Positions 1 to 8,093 are shown, counted from the stretch's first letter. The stretch is 64,000 bases of DNA from an uncultured Bacteroidia bacterium (GCA_902789245.1 CADAND010000009.1:1-64000), one strand, 5' to 3'. Notes: generated by a model from the sequence alone, not told the origin. A program made the numbers and translations.

Positions 1-2
1 CC

Positions 3-80
3 CACGAGTTTGCCGACTCCCTGATAAGACTTCTAGGATGTTCAAAGAATTCAAAACTATCGAGGACTAACGCTATTTGA
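3..80 (+). CDS. 3' end of an unidentified ORF (partial)
   Basis: An open frame enters from the left edge and ends at a TGA at 78-80, giving about 25 residues starting HEFADSLIRLLG. A second frame (2-70) also stays open and ends IED-stop, so I cannot say which, if either, is coding. The DNA is far more AT-rich than the genome to the right, fitting the idea that it belongs to an integrated element. No family recognised. Confidence 0.2.
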   Translation, partial: HEFADSLIRLLGCSKNSKLSRTNAI

Positions 81-226
81 AAGAATTGGATTTCGGTCCT
101 ATTTTTTTTCTTTCATGTTGTGTTATCCCCCACATTTCCAAGAAACAACTATATGAATTCAACCTCAGAATTACTATTTTTGTGAGAATAACCAAACAAA
201 TAAAAGAATTGCGACATCCGTTATAA
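81..226. other. AT-rich non-coding end of a putative integrated element
   Basis: AT-rich DNA with no convincing ORF, lying directly against the tRNA-Asn 3' half. The sequence immediately left of the tRNA fragment has no D-arm or acceptor 5' strand, so it is not the missing half of the tRNA. It is best read as the terminal segment of a tRNA-targeting element. Confidence 0.45.
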
Positions 227-270
227 AACTGTTAATCAGGGGGTCCTGGGTTCAAGTCCCCGAGGGGGAG
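227..270 (+). tRNA. 3' half of tRNA-Asn(GTT), attachment-site remnant
   Basis: Reading rightward one sees an anticodon loop CTGTTAA (anticodon GTT), the 3' anticodon strand TCAGG, a short variable loop, a T-arm with loop TTCAAGT, and an acceptor 3' strand ending GGGGGAG with discriminator G, as expected for tRNA-Asn. The T-stem has one mismatch. The 5' half (acceptor strand, D-arm, CCTGA of the anticodon stem) is absent; AT-rich foreign-looking DNA is there instead. Tyrosine recombinases commonly integrate in the anticodon loop or T-arm, leaving such a displaced 3' fragment at one end. CCA is not encoded. Confidence 0.75.
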
Positions 271-274
271 CAAA

Positions 275-309
275 AAAGCAAGCACCGTAAGATGCTTGCT
301 TTTTTTGTT
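275..309. terminator. Bidirectional rho-independent terminator after tRNA-Asn
   Basis: A 10-bp perfect stem (AAAGCAAGCA at 275-284 pairs with TGCTTGCTTT at 293-302) is followed by a T run on the plus strand and has a T run on the minus strand too. It would end tRNA-Asn transcription from the left and the sialate O-acetylesterase transcript from the right. Confidence 0.85.
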
Positions 310-320
310 TGTGTAAATTC

Positions 321-1781
321 CTATTCTTCCGGGAGGGAGGCGCTGAAGGGGATGAGCGGGAGGCCGTTGGCGCCCTTGAGGGTGCCGACCTCGAAGTCCT
401 TGTAGCAGTAGCGCACGGCGACGGGCTCGGGTACGGCCGGGGTGGACAGGATCACGGTCAGGCCGCCCGGGAAGGACATCTTCGTCTCGGCCTTGGCCGG
501 GTGGAAGCCGCCGCCCTTGCCGGCGATCTCGAAGCCGCGGATCTCATCCACGCCGAGGAAGCCCGAGCGGGCGTTGTCGAACGACACGATCACCTTGTCG
601 CCCTCCACGCGCATCGCCTTGAAGCAGGGGTTCAGCGCGGGCACGGAAGGATAGCCGTAGGCCTTGTTCAGGGCCATGTAGCACAGCCGTTCGCCCACCT
701 GGCGCTTCTGCGACGGGTGCACCTGCGTGCGCTCGTACTCGTAGGCCAGGTCGTTGGTGCCGATGAGGGCGGCGTTCGGGATGCGCTGCGAAGCGAGGAA
801 TTGCTGCTCGCGCACGATGGGCCCGTGGCCGTCCTGCAGGCCGTACTGGCCGTCGTAATAATCATAAGGAGGGAGCTCCACGATGAAGAAGGGGATGTCG
901 CCCCGGCCGATGTCCTTGCGCCAGAGCTCCGCCATCGCCGTCAGGCGGTTGGCGTACTCGTAGCAGGCGATGCTGATGTTCGACTCGCCCTGGTACCAGA
1001 TGATGCCGGCCACGGTGTAGCGGCTGGCGGGCTTGAACATCGCGTTGTACATGATCATCGGCTTGTACATGTCGTTGGTCTTGGCATCGGAGGCCTTGGA
1101 CAGGTCCACGTCGGGGCAGTTTTTGAGCAGGTCCTTGCTCATCCAGGCCTCGATCACGGAGCCGCCCCAGCTGGCGTTGATGATGCCCACGGGCACGTCC
1201 AGTGCCCGCGACAGGCGGCTGGCGAAGAAATAAGCCACGGCGCTGAAGCGCGGCGCCGTCGCGGGCGTGCACTCCTCCCAGACGCCCTCGGCGTCCTCCT
1301 TGGGCTCGACCGCGCGGTCCTTCTTGACCGCCAGGTAGCGGACGCCCTTGTACTGGCGCGCCATCGCGATCTCGTCCAGCGCGCCCTCGACGGGCGTGCC
1401 CATGCCGCCGCCGAGCGTCATCTCCATGTTGCTCTGGCCGGAGCAGAACCACACCTCGCCGATCAGGATATTCGCGGCCTGGATGCGCTCGGAGCCGCTT
1501 TCAGCCACGAGCGTCTGCGGCTCGAAGGTCGCCGCAGGCGTCGGCACGAGCAGCTCCCAGCGGCCGCGGCCGTCCGCCTTCGCGGACAGCGGCTCCGCCA
1601 GCCACGAGGCGTTCACGCGCACCGTGGCGCCGCGCCCGGCCGTGCCCCATATGCGGGCTTCGGTCTGCTGCTGGAGCACCATGTTGTCGCCCAGCAGCGA
1701 GGAGAACTTCAGATCGCCGGCGAAGGCCGGCGCAACGGAAAGGAGCGCCACAGCGAGCAGCGCGAGCAAAGGCTTTCTCAT
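321..1781 (-). CDS. Sialate O-acetylesterase (SGNH/SASA family)
   Basis: A 486-residue secreted esterase with a clear signal peptide (first 21 residues, ending AFA). It carries the family block GQSNMEM with the nucleophile Ser at about residue 117, the later block WYQGESN, and the catalytic-His block HPSQKR. Proteins of this type remove O-acetyl groups from sialic acids or from other acetylated glycans such as xylan, usually in the periplasm; the substrate cannot be told from sequence. It lies 24 bp downstream of the glutamine cyclotransferase gene on the same strand, so the two are probably co-transcribed from the promoter near 2586 and end at the hairpin at 275-309. Confidence 0.88.
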   Translation of the reverse strand: MRKPLLALLAVALLSVAPAFAGDLKFSSLLGDNMVLQQQTEARIWGTAGRGATVRVNASWLAEPLSAKADGRGRWELLVPTPAATFEPQTLVAESGSERIQAANILIGEVWFCSGQSNMEMTLGGGMGTPVEGALDEIAMARQYKGVRYLAVKKDRAVEPKEDAEGVWEECTPATAPRFSAVAYFFASRLSRALDVPVGIINASWGGSVIEAWMSKDLLKNCPDVDLSKASDAKTNDMYKPMIMYNAMFKPASRYTVAGIIWYQGESNISIACYEYANRLTAMAELWRKDIGRGDIPFFIVELPPYDYYDGQYGLQDGHGPIVREQQFLASQRIPNAALIGTNDLAYEYERTQVHPSQKRQVGERLCYMALNKAYGYPSVPALNPCFKAMRVEGDKVIVSFDNARSGFLGVDEIRGFEIAGKGGGFHPAKAETKMSFPGGLTVILSTPAVPEPVAVRYCYKDFEVGTLKGANGLPLIPFSASLPEE

Positions 1782-1805
1782 AAGCGTATGTTATTGTTCC
1801 AGTGT

Positions 1806-2561
1806 CTATTTCGCGGGTACGAGCCGGACCTCGTAGAGGCGCGGCCAGTACTTGCCTGTCAGGTAAATCTTGCCGGTGGCGGGATCCTGCGCGATGCCGT
1901 TGAGCACATCCGTGCGGGGCTCGCGCAGCTTCTGCGGCAGCAGGCCGGAGCAGTCGATGCTGGCCTCCACGGTGCCATCTGTCGGGTTGATGATGACGAT
2001 GAGATCGGTCATGTAGACGTTCGCCCAGACCTTGCCGTCGATGTACTCCAGCTCGTTGAGGTTGCGCACCGACCGGCCGTCCATCTTCACGTCCACATAG
2101 CGCTCCTGCTTGAATTCCGGCGTGAGGAAGTACAGGCGCGCGGAGCCGTCCGAGGCGATCAGGGACTTGCCGTCCGTGGTCAGGCCCCAGCCCTCGCGCG
2201 GATAGGAATAGGTCTGCTTGTATTCAAGCGTCTTCGCGTCGTACACGAAGGCGACCTTGTTCAGCCAGGTCAGGATGTAGAGGTTGCCGCCGAGCATGAC
2301 GGAGCCCTCCCCGAAGTATTTCTGCTGGAAATTCATCTTCGAGAGCACCTTGCCGGTGGCGAGCTCCACTTCGCGGAAGCTGGACTCGCCGAACTGGCCC
2401 GTGCTTTCGAAGAAACGGCCGCCGTCGAAGAAGAGGCCCTGCGTGTACGCGCCCGTGTCGTGCGGGTATTCCTTCACGACTTCCACCTTGTATTGCTTCA
2501 CGCGTGCGGAGCAGCCGGCGCACAGAAGCGCCAGCGCCAGCGGCAGCAGAATTCTAATCAT
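1806..2561 (-). CDS. Glutaminyl-peptide cyclotransferase (bacterial beta-propeller type), lipoprotein
   Basis: About 251 residues. The N-terminus is a lipoprotein signal with lipobox LCAGC. The rest matches the plant/bacterial glutamine cyclotransferase family, with motifs YTQGL near the start, GEG, ILTW, GWGLT, SDGS, NELE, VWANV and NGIA, and a C-terminal YWPRLYEV. These enzymes convert N-terminal Gln of secreted proteins to pyroglutamate; Bacteroidota use this on surface lipoproteins and type II signal peptidase products. I chose the second Met (2561) because the first (2573) falls at the expected transcription start; an upstream ATG at 2573 adds four residues. First gene of a two-gene unit with the esterase. 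Confidence 0.85.
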   Translation of the reverse strand: MIRILLPLALALLCAGCSARVKQYKVEVVKEYPHDTGAYTQGLFFDGGRFFESTGQFGESSFREVELATGKVLSKMNFQQKYFGEGSVMLGGNLYILTWLNKVAFVYDAKTLEYKQTYSYPREGWGLTTDGKSLIASDGSARLYFLTPEFKQERYVDVKMDGRSVRNLNELEYIDGKVWANVYMTDLIVIINPTDGTVEASIDCSGLLPQKLREPRTDVLNGIAQDPATGKIYLTGKYWPRLYEVRLVPAK

Positions 2562-2578
2562 GGTTCGAATCATATTTA

Positions 2579-2612
2579 CAAAGTTAGCATTTTTCGGGTA
2601 TCACGGACCAAA
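2579..2612 (-). promoter_or_regulatory. Bacteroidota promoter for the cyclotransferase/esterase pair
   Basis: On the minus strand a perfect -7 element TAACTTTG (2579-2586) has TTTG/TTGG at 21-22 bp upstream (2608-2612). The spacing is slightly long for the TTTG form. Confidence 0.6.
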
Positions 2613-2656
2613 AGCGTTCAAATATGTTTCAAATGGCAGCCCGATTCCGGCAGGCC

Positions 2657-2688
2657 GTTGGTAATATGAAGACGATTCCTTACCTTTG
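2657..2688 (+). promoter_or_regulatory. Bacteroidota promoter for the histidine phosphatase gene
   Basis: GTTG (2657-2660), 20 bp, then TACCTTTG (2681-2688), matching the TTTG/TAnnTTTG consensus. The expected start is about 25-30 nt before the ATG at 2719. Confidence 0.75.
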
Positions 2689-2718
2689 GTACACAAGAAT
2701 GCTAAAACAATTCCACAC

Positions 2719-4083
2719 ATGAACCTCAAAAGAATCCTGACCCTCCCCCTGCTGCTTGCCCTGAGCCTCGGCGCCGGCGCACAGCAGGCTGAAGTCGTCC
2801 GCCTCTTCGCGGAGAATCCCGACCGCGCGTCCAACAACATGCACTCCTACGAGTTCGACCCGATCGTGGACACCCCCGCGCCGAAGGGCTTCAAACCTTT
2901 TTATATTACTCATTACGGCCGTCACGGTTCCCGCTACGAGCAGAACTCCACCTTCGGCCGCAACGCCCAGTCAGGCTTCGCCTACCTTGATTCCCTCGGC
3001 CTGCTGACGCCGGCCGGCAAGTCCCTCTGGGCTGATGTCGAGGCCGTCGTGGATGCCCACAAGGGCATGGAAGGGTCCCTGACCCCGCGCGGTGCCCGCG
3101 AGCATCAGCAGATTGCCGCCCGCATGGCCCACCGCTACCCGGGCATCTTCAAGGACAAGGCCCGCCAGGAAGTTAACTGCTTCTCCAGCACTAACTTCCG
3201 TTGCATCGTGAGTATGTGCAACTTCACCTACGGCCTGAAGGACGTCTTCCCGAAGATCCAGTTCACCTTCACCAGCGCCGAGCGCTTCATGTCCTACATC
3301 AACCCGAGCCTGTCCATCCCGCGTCCGGGTGAGGCCCCGCGTCCGCGCGGCGGTTTCCCGGCCGGCTTCGGCCGTCCGCAGGAGCAGCCCCAGGGCTTCA
3401 AGCCCTTCCCGGGCGAGCCCGGCTACGACTTCCACCGCTTCCTGACCCCGCTCTTCACGGACTACGATGCGGCCGTCAAGGCCCTTGGCAACCCGGAGCC
3501 CTTCGTGAAGGCCATCTTCACCACCGGCGGCCTCTGCCAGCTGATCGACTTCCTCGGCATCGACATCTACCGCAACTACTTCACCCCGGAGGAGCTTGCC
3601 TACTTCTGGGCTGACGGCAACGACAACATCTACCGCATGTGGGGCGGCTCCGTGGAGCAGGGCGACGTGATCCGTTACGCCATCCGCCCGCTGCTGATGG
3701 ACTTCGTCCAGAAGGCTGACGCTGCGCTCGAACCCGGCAGCCAGCGCGCCGCCGACCTGCGCTTCGGCCACGACACCTCCATCCTGCCGCTCTTCGCGCT
3801 GCTCGGCGTGGACGACCTGCAGGGCCGCGTGTTCCCCTACAAGGAGGCCCACCTGCACAACTGGTACGCCTTCTTCCAGGTCCCGATGGCCACGAACATC
3901 CAGATGGTGTTCTACCGCAACAAGAAGGGTGAGGTGCTGACCAAGATCCTCTACAACGAGAAAGAGATCACGATTCCGGGCATCGAGCCCGTTTCCGGCC
4001 CGTACTACAGCTGGCCGGCCCTCCGCGCGCACTTCTTCATGCTCTGCGAGAAGGCCGCCGAGCCGTGGACCCGCCATCGCTAG
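2719..4083 (+). CDS. Secreted histidine acid phosphatase (MINPP/phytase-like)
   Basis: 454 residues with a signal peptide (MNLKRILTLPLLLALSLGAG). The histidine-phosphatase RHG motif appears as YGRHGSRYEQ, and the second catalytic region as RFGHDTSILPLF (the HD pair). Members hydrolyse phosphomonoesters; related Bacteroidota enzymes act on inositol hexakisphosphate in the periplasm or on vesicles, but the substrate here is inferred only. A Pro/Gly-rich stretch (about residues 195-235) looks like a flexible insertion. The frame extends upstream to 2686, but the promoter -7 box overlaps that Met, so 2719 is the start. Stands alone, convergent with proA. Confidence 0.82.
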   Translation: MNLKRILTLPLLLALSLGAGAQQAEVVRLFAENPDRASNNMHSYEFDPIVDTPAPKGFKPFYITHYGRHGSRYEQNSTFGRNAQSGFAYLDSLGLLTPAGKSLWADVEAVVDAHKGMEGSLTPRGAREHQQIAARMAHRYPGIFKDKARQEVNCFSSTNFRCIVSMCNFTYGLKDVFPKIQFTFTSAERFMSYINPSLSIPRPGEAPRPRGGFPAGFGRPQEQPQGFKPFPGEPGYDFHRFLTPLFTDYDAAVKALGNPEPFVKAIFTTGGLCQLIDFLGIDIYRNYFTPEELAYFWADGNDNIYRMWGGSVEQGDVIRYAIRPLLMDFVQKADAALEPGSQRAADLRFGHDTSILPLFALLGVDDLQGRVFPYKEAHLHNWYAFFQVPMATNIQMVFYRNKKGEVLTKILYNEKEITIPGIEPVSGPYYSWPALRAHFFMLCEKAAEPWTRHR

Positions 4084-4111
4084 CGGTCCGAAACCATAGA
4101 TAAAAAGGGGA

Positions 4112-4146
4112 AAATGGCCGGGTGCTACGGACGCACCTGGCCATTT
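4112..4146. terminator. Hairpin spanning the proA stop codon
   Basis: AAATGGCC (4112-4119) pairs with GGCCATTT (4139-4146) and the stem continues inward through GGTGC/GCACC. On the minus strand it is followed by a pyrimidine-rich tract, fitting termination of proBA. The proA stop codon lies inside the hairpin. Confidence 0.6.
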
Positions 4147-5360
4147 CCGTCAATCAGCCACTTGTAGGTCGTGATTTCGCAGAGACCCATCGGGCCGCGG
4201 GCGCCGAGCTTCTGGGTGCTGATGCCGATCTCCGCGCCGAGCCCGAACTGGGCGCCGTCGGTGAAGGCCGTGGGCGCGTTCACATAGACGCAGGCGGCGT
4301 CCACCTCCGCCTGGAAGCGCGCGGCTGCCGCGGCGTCGGCCGTGATGATGCTCTCGCTGTGGCCGGAGCCGTAGCGGGCGATGTGGGCGAGTGCCCCGTC
4401 GAGCGAGTCGACGGTCCGGACGGCCATTTTGTAGTCCATGTACTCCGTGCCGAAGGACTCCGGCGTGGCGCTCTCCAGGAGCGGATAGCGGCCGGAAAGC
4501 GCCGCGAAGGCCGCTTCGTCGGCGTAGATGCGCACGTCCTTCTCCGCGAGCGGAGCCACGAGCGCGGGCAGGTCCGCCAGGCGGTCGCGGTGCACGATCA
4601 GGCAGTCGAGCGCGTTGCACACCGACACGCGCCGCGTCTTGGCGTTCAGCACGATGCGCCGGCCGATCTCCAGGTCGCCTGCGGCGTCGAAATAAGTGTT
4701 CACCACGCCTGCGCCCGTCTCGATGCAGGGCACTTTGGCGTTGTCGCGGACATAGTCGATCAGGCGGCGGCCGCCGCGCGGGATCACGAGATCCACGTAG
4801 CCGACGGCGCCGAGCAGCTCCCCGACCGCCTCGTGGGTGGGCGGGAGCAGCGTCACGGCCGCCTCGGGCAGGCCGCGCTCCGCGAGCACGCGCCGGATCA
4901 GCGCGACGGCCGCGCGGTTGGACGCGTCGGCGTCGCTGCCGCCCTTGAGCACGCTGGCGTTGCCGCTCTTGAAGCAGAGCGAGAACACGTCGAAGGTCAC
5001 GTTCGGGCGCGCCTCGTAGATCACCCCGATCACCCCGAAGGGCACGCTGACCTTGCGCAGGCGCAGCCCGTTGGGCAGTGTGCGGTCTTCCAGCGTGCGG
5101 CCCAGCGGCGAGGGCAGCGCCGCCACGTGGCGCATGTCGGAGGCGATGCCTTCCAGCCGCTCCGGGCTCAGCTTGAGCCGGTCGTAGAGCGGGTTCTGGG
5201 GATCCATGCGCGCGAGGTCCTCCGCGTTGGCGGACAGGAGTTCAGCGCTGTGCGCGAGAATGGCGTCGGCCACGGCTTCCAGCGCCGCGGCACGCTCCGC
5301 ATCCGGGATCAGCGCGACTTGCGCTGCACCCCGTTTGGCTGCTTCGAAAAGATTCTTCAC
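4125..5360 (-). CDS. proA: Glutamate-5-semialdehyde dehydrogenase (gamma-glutamyl phosphate reductase)
   Basis: About 411 residues, aldehyde-dehydrogenase fold, second step of proline synthesis: NADPH reduction of gamma-glutamyl phosphate. Clear motifs are [14 protein letters not shown], the nucleotide-binding region [20 protein letters not shown], the catalytic-Cys region SVCNALDCL, and the C-terminal [20 protein letters not shown]. The only upstream ATG (5462) would overlap proB by 83 bp and encodes unrelated residues; the family start fits GTG at 5358-5360 ([10 protein letters not shown]). That start lies inside a repeat-like sequence at 5351-5375, which may have remodelled the N-terminus. 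Follows proB by about 20 bp. Confidence 0.9.
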   Translation of the reverse strand: MKNLFEAAKRGAAQVALIPDAERAAALEAVADAILAHSAELLSANAEDLARMDPQNPLYDRLKLSPERLEGIASDMRHVAALPSPLGRTLEDRTLPNGLRLRKVSVPFGVIGVIYEARPNVTFDVFSLCFKSGNASVLKGGSDADASNRAAVALIRRVLAERGLPEAAVTLLPPTHEAVGELLGAVGYVDLVIPRGGRRLIDYVRDNAKVPCIETGAGVVNTYFDAAGDLEIGRRIVLNAKTRRVSVCNALDCLIVHRDRLADLPALVAPLAEKDVRIYADEAAFAALSGRYPLLESATPESFGTEYMDYKMAVRTVDSLDGALAHIARYGSGHSESIITADAAAAARFQAEVDAACVYVNAPTAFTDGAQFGLGAEIGISTQKLGARGPMGLCEITTYKWLIDGNGQVRP

Positions 5361-5375
5361 TGCTTTCAGAATGAC
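5351..5375. repeat. Short palindrome-family repeat at the proB/proA junction
   Basis: The stretch reads GATTCTTCAC..TTTCAGAATGACA. This resembles the widespread dispersed repeat of the GATTCTTC...CAGAATGAC type found in many bacterial genomes. It covers the proA start codon. The match is from memory and only about 25 bp long. Confidence 0.35.
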
Positions 5376-5379
5376 AGGG

Positions 5380-6144
5380 TTAGGGAAGGAATTCGGTGAA
5401 AACGGTCTGCTCCGGGCGCTCCAGCAGGTCCGGAAGGATACGCTCGCGCTTGCCGTCGGCAATCAGCACGCGGATGCCGCCGGCAGCCACGCGCCGGGCC
5501 GTGTTGTATTTGGAGAACATTCCCCCGCGCCCGAAGGCGCTCTTCTCCTCCTGGATGCAGGCGGACAGGTCGTCCGCGCAGTGGACGGTGCGGATCACCC
5601 GCGCCGCCGGGTCGTCGGGATGGCGGTCGTACAGGCCGGGGATGTTGCTCAGCAGGACGAGCGCCTCCGCGCCGACCATCGCGGCGATCAGGCCGGAGAG
5701 CTCGTCGTTGTCGGTGAACATCAGCTCGGTGACGCTCACGGTATCGTTCTCATTGACGATGGGCACGACGCCGTGCGCCAGCATCACCTCCATACAGGCC
5801 CGCTGGTTCTCGCGCTCGCGCTCCGTTTCGAAATTCTGCTTGGTGGTCAGGATCTGGCCGATGGGCAGGCCGTAATCCCGGAAAAGACGATAATACAGGT
5901 CCATCAGGCGGACCTGACCGACGGCGGAATACAGCTGGCGCTGCTCCACGCTGTCCAGGTCCTCGTCCAGCCGCAGCTCGGTGCGGCCGCAGGCCACGGC
6001 GCCGGAGCTCACGAGCACCACCGCCCAACCCGCCTTGCGCAGGCCGACCACCTGATCCACGAGTGCGGATACGCGCGTGACATCCAGTGTGCCGTCCGCC
6101 CGCGTCAGCACATTCGTGCCGATTTTGACTACAATGCGTTTCAA
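5380..6144 (-). CDS. proB: Glutamate 5-kinase, short form without PUA domain
   Basis: 254 residues: the amino-acid-kinase domain only. It starts [12 protein letters not shown] (ATP/phosphate loop), with [11 protein letters not shown], the glutamate-site region [11 protein letters not shown] and [11 protein letters not shown], and [13 protein letters not shown]. It phosphorylates glutamate to start proline synthesis. Many ProB proteins carry an extra C-terminal PUA domain (about 110 residues); here the reading frame stops right after the kinase fold. It is the first gene of proBA, with a TATATTTG promoter box about 30 bp upstream. Confidence 0.92.
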   Translation of the reverse strand: MKRIVVKIGTNVLTRADGTLDVTRVSALVDQVVGLRKAGWAVVLVSSGAVACGRTELRLDEDLDSVEQRQLYSAVGQVRLMDLYYRLFRDYGLPIGQILTTKQNFETERERENQRACMEVMLAHGVVPIVNENDTVSVTELMFTDNDELSGLIAAMVGAEALVLLSNIPGLYDRHPDDPAARVIRTVHCADDLSACIQEEKSAFGRGGMFSKYNTARRVAAGGIRVLIADGKRERILPDLLERPEQTVFTEFLP

Positions 6145-6172
6145 GACTACGTAACTAACTAGGTTAAACGCT

Positions 6173-6180
6173 CAAATATA
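6173..6180 (-). promoter_or_regulatory. -7 element of the proBA promoter
   Basis: On the minus strand TATATTTG, a perfect TAnnTTTG match, 29 bp before the proB ATG. No clear TTTG is seen at the usual distance. Confidence 0.55.
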
Positions 6181-6263
6181 AGGAATTCTCGGTGAAAAAT
6201 GAAATCTGCCTCTTTCAAGTGATTTGCTCCCTCGTTTCAGCACCTCCCCTCGGTAGAAAAAAG

Positions 6264-6296
6264 AAGACGGACACCAATTAGGGTAGTGTCCGTCTT
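6264..6296 (-). terminator. Rho-independent terminator (minus strand)
   Basis: An 11-bp perfect stem (AAGACGGACAC at 6264-6274 with GTGTCCGTCTT at 6286-6296), followed on the minus strand by a T6 run. It would stop transcripts from the Smr gene about 355 bp upstream. Confidence 0.75.
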
Positions 6297-6354
6297 TCAA
6301 AGTTTCTTAACGATGTCATCACATGACCATGAAAAGATAGAAACTATTTTTCGT

Positions 6355-6401
6355 ATTACATAAAAATGATTACTTTAAAATGATAATTATAATTATGTAA
6401 T
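6355..6401. repeat. AT-rich inverted repeat in the proB/Smr intergenic region
   Basis: ATTACATAA (6355-6363) and TTATGTAAT (6393-6401) are perfect inverted repeats 29 bp apart in very AT-rich DNA, about 35 bp upstream of the promoter at 6436-6467. It could be an operator or a curved upstream element. The rest of 6181-6435 shows no gene. Confidence 0.35.
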
Positions 6402-6435
6402 ATCAATCTGTACGATTTTTTTCGTAACGAGATTA

Positions 6436-6467
6436 TTCGTAGTGAAAATAAAAAATCTTTACCTTTG
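6436..6467 (+). promoter_or_regulatory. Bacteroidota promoter ahead of a 39-codon ORF
   Basis: TTCG (6436-6439), 20 bp, TACCTTTG (6460-6467). Good match in spacing and -7; the -33 has one mismatch. Confidence 0.6.
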
Positions 6468-6506
6468 GTAACTTATCTCTTCTTCAGCAACAAAACAAAC
6501 GTAACC

Positions 6507-6626
6507 ATGAGTATGCGCATCCAAGTCCTCCTGTCCACCGTCCTCCTGTTGGCGGGCATGCCATTACCCACAGCAGGATCATTCCTGCGCACATCGAATC
6601 TATGTGTAGAGGGAAGCTCTGCGTAA
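6507..6626 (+). CDS. Small ORF (39 aa) with signal-peptide-like N-terminus
   Basis: An ATG about 40 nt downstream of a good promoter opens a 39-codon frame beginning MSMRIQVLLSTVLLLAG, a typical basic-plus-hydrophobic secretion signal, followed by about 20 polar residues with one Cys. It may be a small exported peptide or the truncated 5' end of a lost gene; the downstream DNA runs straight into the convergent Smr gene 25 bp later. No family recognised. Confidence 0.35.
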   Translation: MSMRIQVLLSTVLLLAGMPLPTAGSFLRTSNLCVEGSSA

Positions 6627-6651
6627 GAGGCGTAAGCCGTCGCTGCTTATA

Positions 6652-7326
6652 TTACTTGATTGTCACAATCGTCGCGCCGAATGCCCCGACGGTGTATGTG
6701 CATGACACGGTGAATGCTTCGTCCAGCTCCTGGCGGACCATCTTCGCCAGCACGCCGTCGCCGACCCCGTGCACGAACGTGATCTGGCGCCCCTTGTGCC
6801 GCAGGTTCTCGCGCAGCACCTGCCGGAAATAGCCCATCTGGAAGTCCAGCGCCGCCCACTCGGGCACGCCTTCGTTTCCGGGGATCCGCTCCAGGTGAAG
6901 GTCCACGGTCAGCTCTCCCGTCTGCTCTTGCGCCCTTGCTGTTGTCTCACTCTTTTTAGCTTTCGCGGGGATAGACGCGTAGAGCTTGCGGTCATTCTCT
7001 TCGTCGACTGGTATGAATTCCGACCGCACGGCCCGGATGACCAGGCCGTCCAGGTCCAATTCGTAGAAGTCGTTTCCGAAACCAACGATGGTCGCCGTGT
7101 CGTTCGTGTCCATCATCCGCACACGCTGTCCCCGGACCAGCCCCTCATTCCGAGCATGTTCTTCGGCCTTGCTCGGGTGTGTGACGGTCTTCGGGCGCGG
7201 CTGGTTGGAAGATATCGGCTTTGCGGCAGATGCATTCTGGCAGGTGGCAACGGCCTCCGGCTTCTCCTCGGCCGCCTCCATTTCCCTCTTTACGAAGCGT
7301 AGATCCTTCAGATTCGTCAGTTTCAT
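6652..7326 (-). CDS. DUF2027/Smr-domain protein
   Basis: 224 residues. The C-terminal roughly 75 residues form an Smr (small MutS-related) domain, with the LDLH-type motif VDLHLERI and the signature FVHGVGDGVL, a fold linked to nucleic-acid nicking or ribosome rescue. The middle (VRGQRVRMMDTNDTATIVGF) resembles the beta-rich region of Bacteroidota DUF2027 proteins that carry Smr at the C-terminus. The ATG at 7326 is used because a TATCTTTA box lies 5 bp upstream; the upstream extension has no family resemblance. Role in the cell unknown. Confidence 0.75.
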   Translation of the reverse strand: MKLTNLKDLRFVKREMEAAEEKPEAVATCQNASAAKPISSNQPRPKTVTHPSKAEEHARNEGLVRGQRVRMMDTNDTATIVGFGNDFYELDLDGLVIRAVRSEFIPVDEENDRKLYASIPAKAKKSETTARAQEQTGELTVDLHLERIPGNEGVPEWAALDFQMGYFRQVLRENLRHKGRQITFVHGVGDGVLAKMVRQELDEAFTVSCTYTVGAFGATIVTIK

Positions 7327-7330
7327 GCTG

Positions 7331-7338
7331 TAAAGATA
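7331..7338 (-). promoter_or_regulatory. -7 element of the Smr-gene promoter
   Basis: TATCTTTA on the minus strand with CTTGG 19 bp upstream. The ATG follows within 5 bp, so the message would be nearly leaderless. Confidence 0.45.
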
Positions 7339-7415
7339 GCCAAAATCCCCGCTCCGGCCAAGCGGCTTCGCTACCAGGTGGTCGAGCGGGATGCGTTTGG
7401 TGGGATGGGAGGCAA

Positions 7416-8093
7416 CTACATTATCTCCAGGCACCAGGCGAACGCCCTGGCCAGCCGGCCTTCGTTGTCCGTAAAATGATTGCCGGGCTCCCAGACCAGC
7501 GTGCTGCGCTCAGGTCCCAGTTGGCGTTGCAACAAGGCATATTGCGCTCGGATGCAGTCACCGACCCTGGCGATTGCCTGATTCCGGACATGCTCCTCGC
7601 GGTCGCCCAGGCTCAGATAAACCGCCCGGGCCAGCGTCGGATGCTGCTCGCTGAATGCCTGCCAGTCCCGAATCCAGACGGACGGAGAGGCGGCCGCCAC
7701 GGCGACGAAACTGTCCGTCTGCGCTGCGGTCCACAGGGAAAAGAGCCCGCCCAGCGAATAGCCGCCCATCACGGCGGGGAGATCTCCGAACCGTTCCCGC
7801 AGGGCGGGGAGCAGGGACGACAGCACATACTGCAGCGCCTCCTGTCCATGCCGGCCAGCCTCTTCCTCCCGGGAGATGTTCCTATCCGGCCAGGGCATCA
7901 GATCGACAATCCAATCTCCGACCTCGAATGCCGCCAGTACGAAAGGGGCGGTGGAGCGCGCGGCGATCTGCGCGGCCTCGGCTGCCAGCGTCGCAGTCTC
8001 GTGCCGCGCCGACGGTTGCACCAGCAGGCATGCCGGCCGTTCCGATCCGAATAGCCTGCATGTCCGTTCCCCGAATGTCAATTCTTCCGTCAT
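7416..8093 (-). CDS. Alpha/beta-hydrolase, esterase-D-like
   Basis: 225 residues, apparently cytoplasmic (no signal peptide). The nucleophile elbow GGYSLGG sits near residue 115, followed by AAASPSVWIRD, a SLGDREEH segment that could hold the acid residue, and a C-terminal GNHF with the likely catalytic His. This pattern fits the putative-esterase (PF00756-like) branch, which includes siderophore-ester and S-formylglutathione hydrolases. The substrate is not evident. On the same strand as the Smr gene but separated by 89 bp with a promoter between. A weak TAACTTCG box lies at 8120-8127. Confidence 0.72.
   Translation of the reverse strand: MTEELTFGERTCRLFGSERPACLLVQPSARHETATLAAEAAQIAARSTAPFVLAAFEVGDWIVDLMPWPDRNISREEEAGRHGQEALQYVLSSLLPALRERFGDLPAVMGGYSLGGLFSLWTAAQTDSFVAVAAASPSVWIRDWQAFSEQHPTLARAVYLSLGDREEHVRNQAIARVGDCIRAQYALLQRQLGPERSTLVWEPGNHFTDNEGRLARAFAWCLEIM

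Noticed and set aside
309..2669. Very long open frames antisense to known genes (also 40300-43026, 16291-18195, 4122-5399)
   Set aside because: They mirror the codons of well-supported genes in GC-rich DNA, show His/Arg/Val-rich repetitive composition and match no family.
2686..2718. Upstream Met of the histidine phosphatase
   Set aside because: It overlaps the promoter -7 element and precedes the signal peptide with polar residues.
4125..5462. ATG at 5462 as the proA start
   Set aside because: It overlaps proB by 83 bp and encodes a Ser/Arg-rich stretch unlike any ProA N-terminus.
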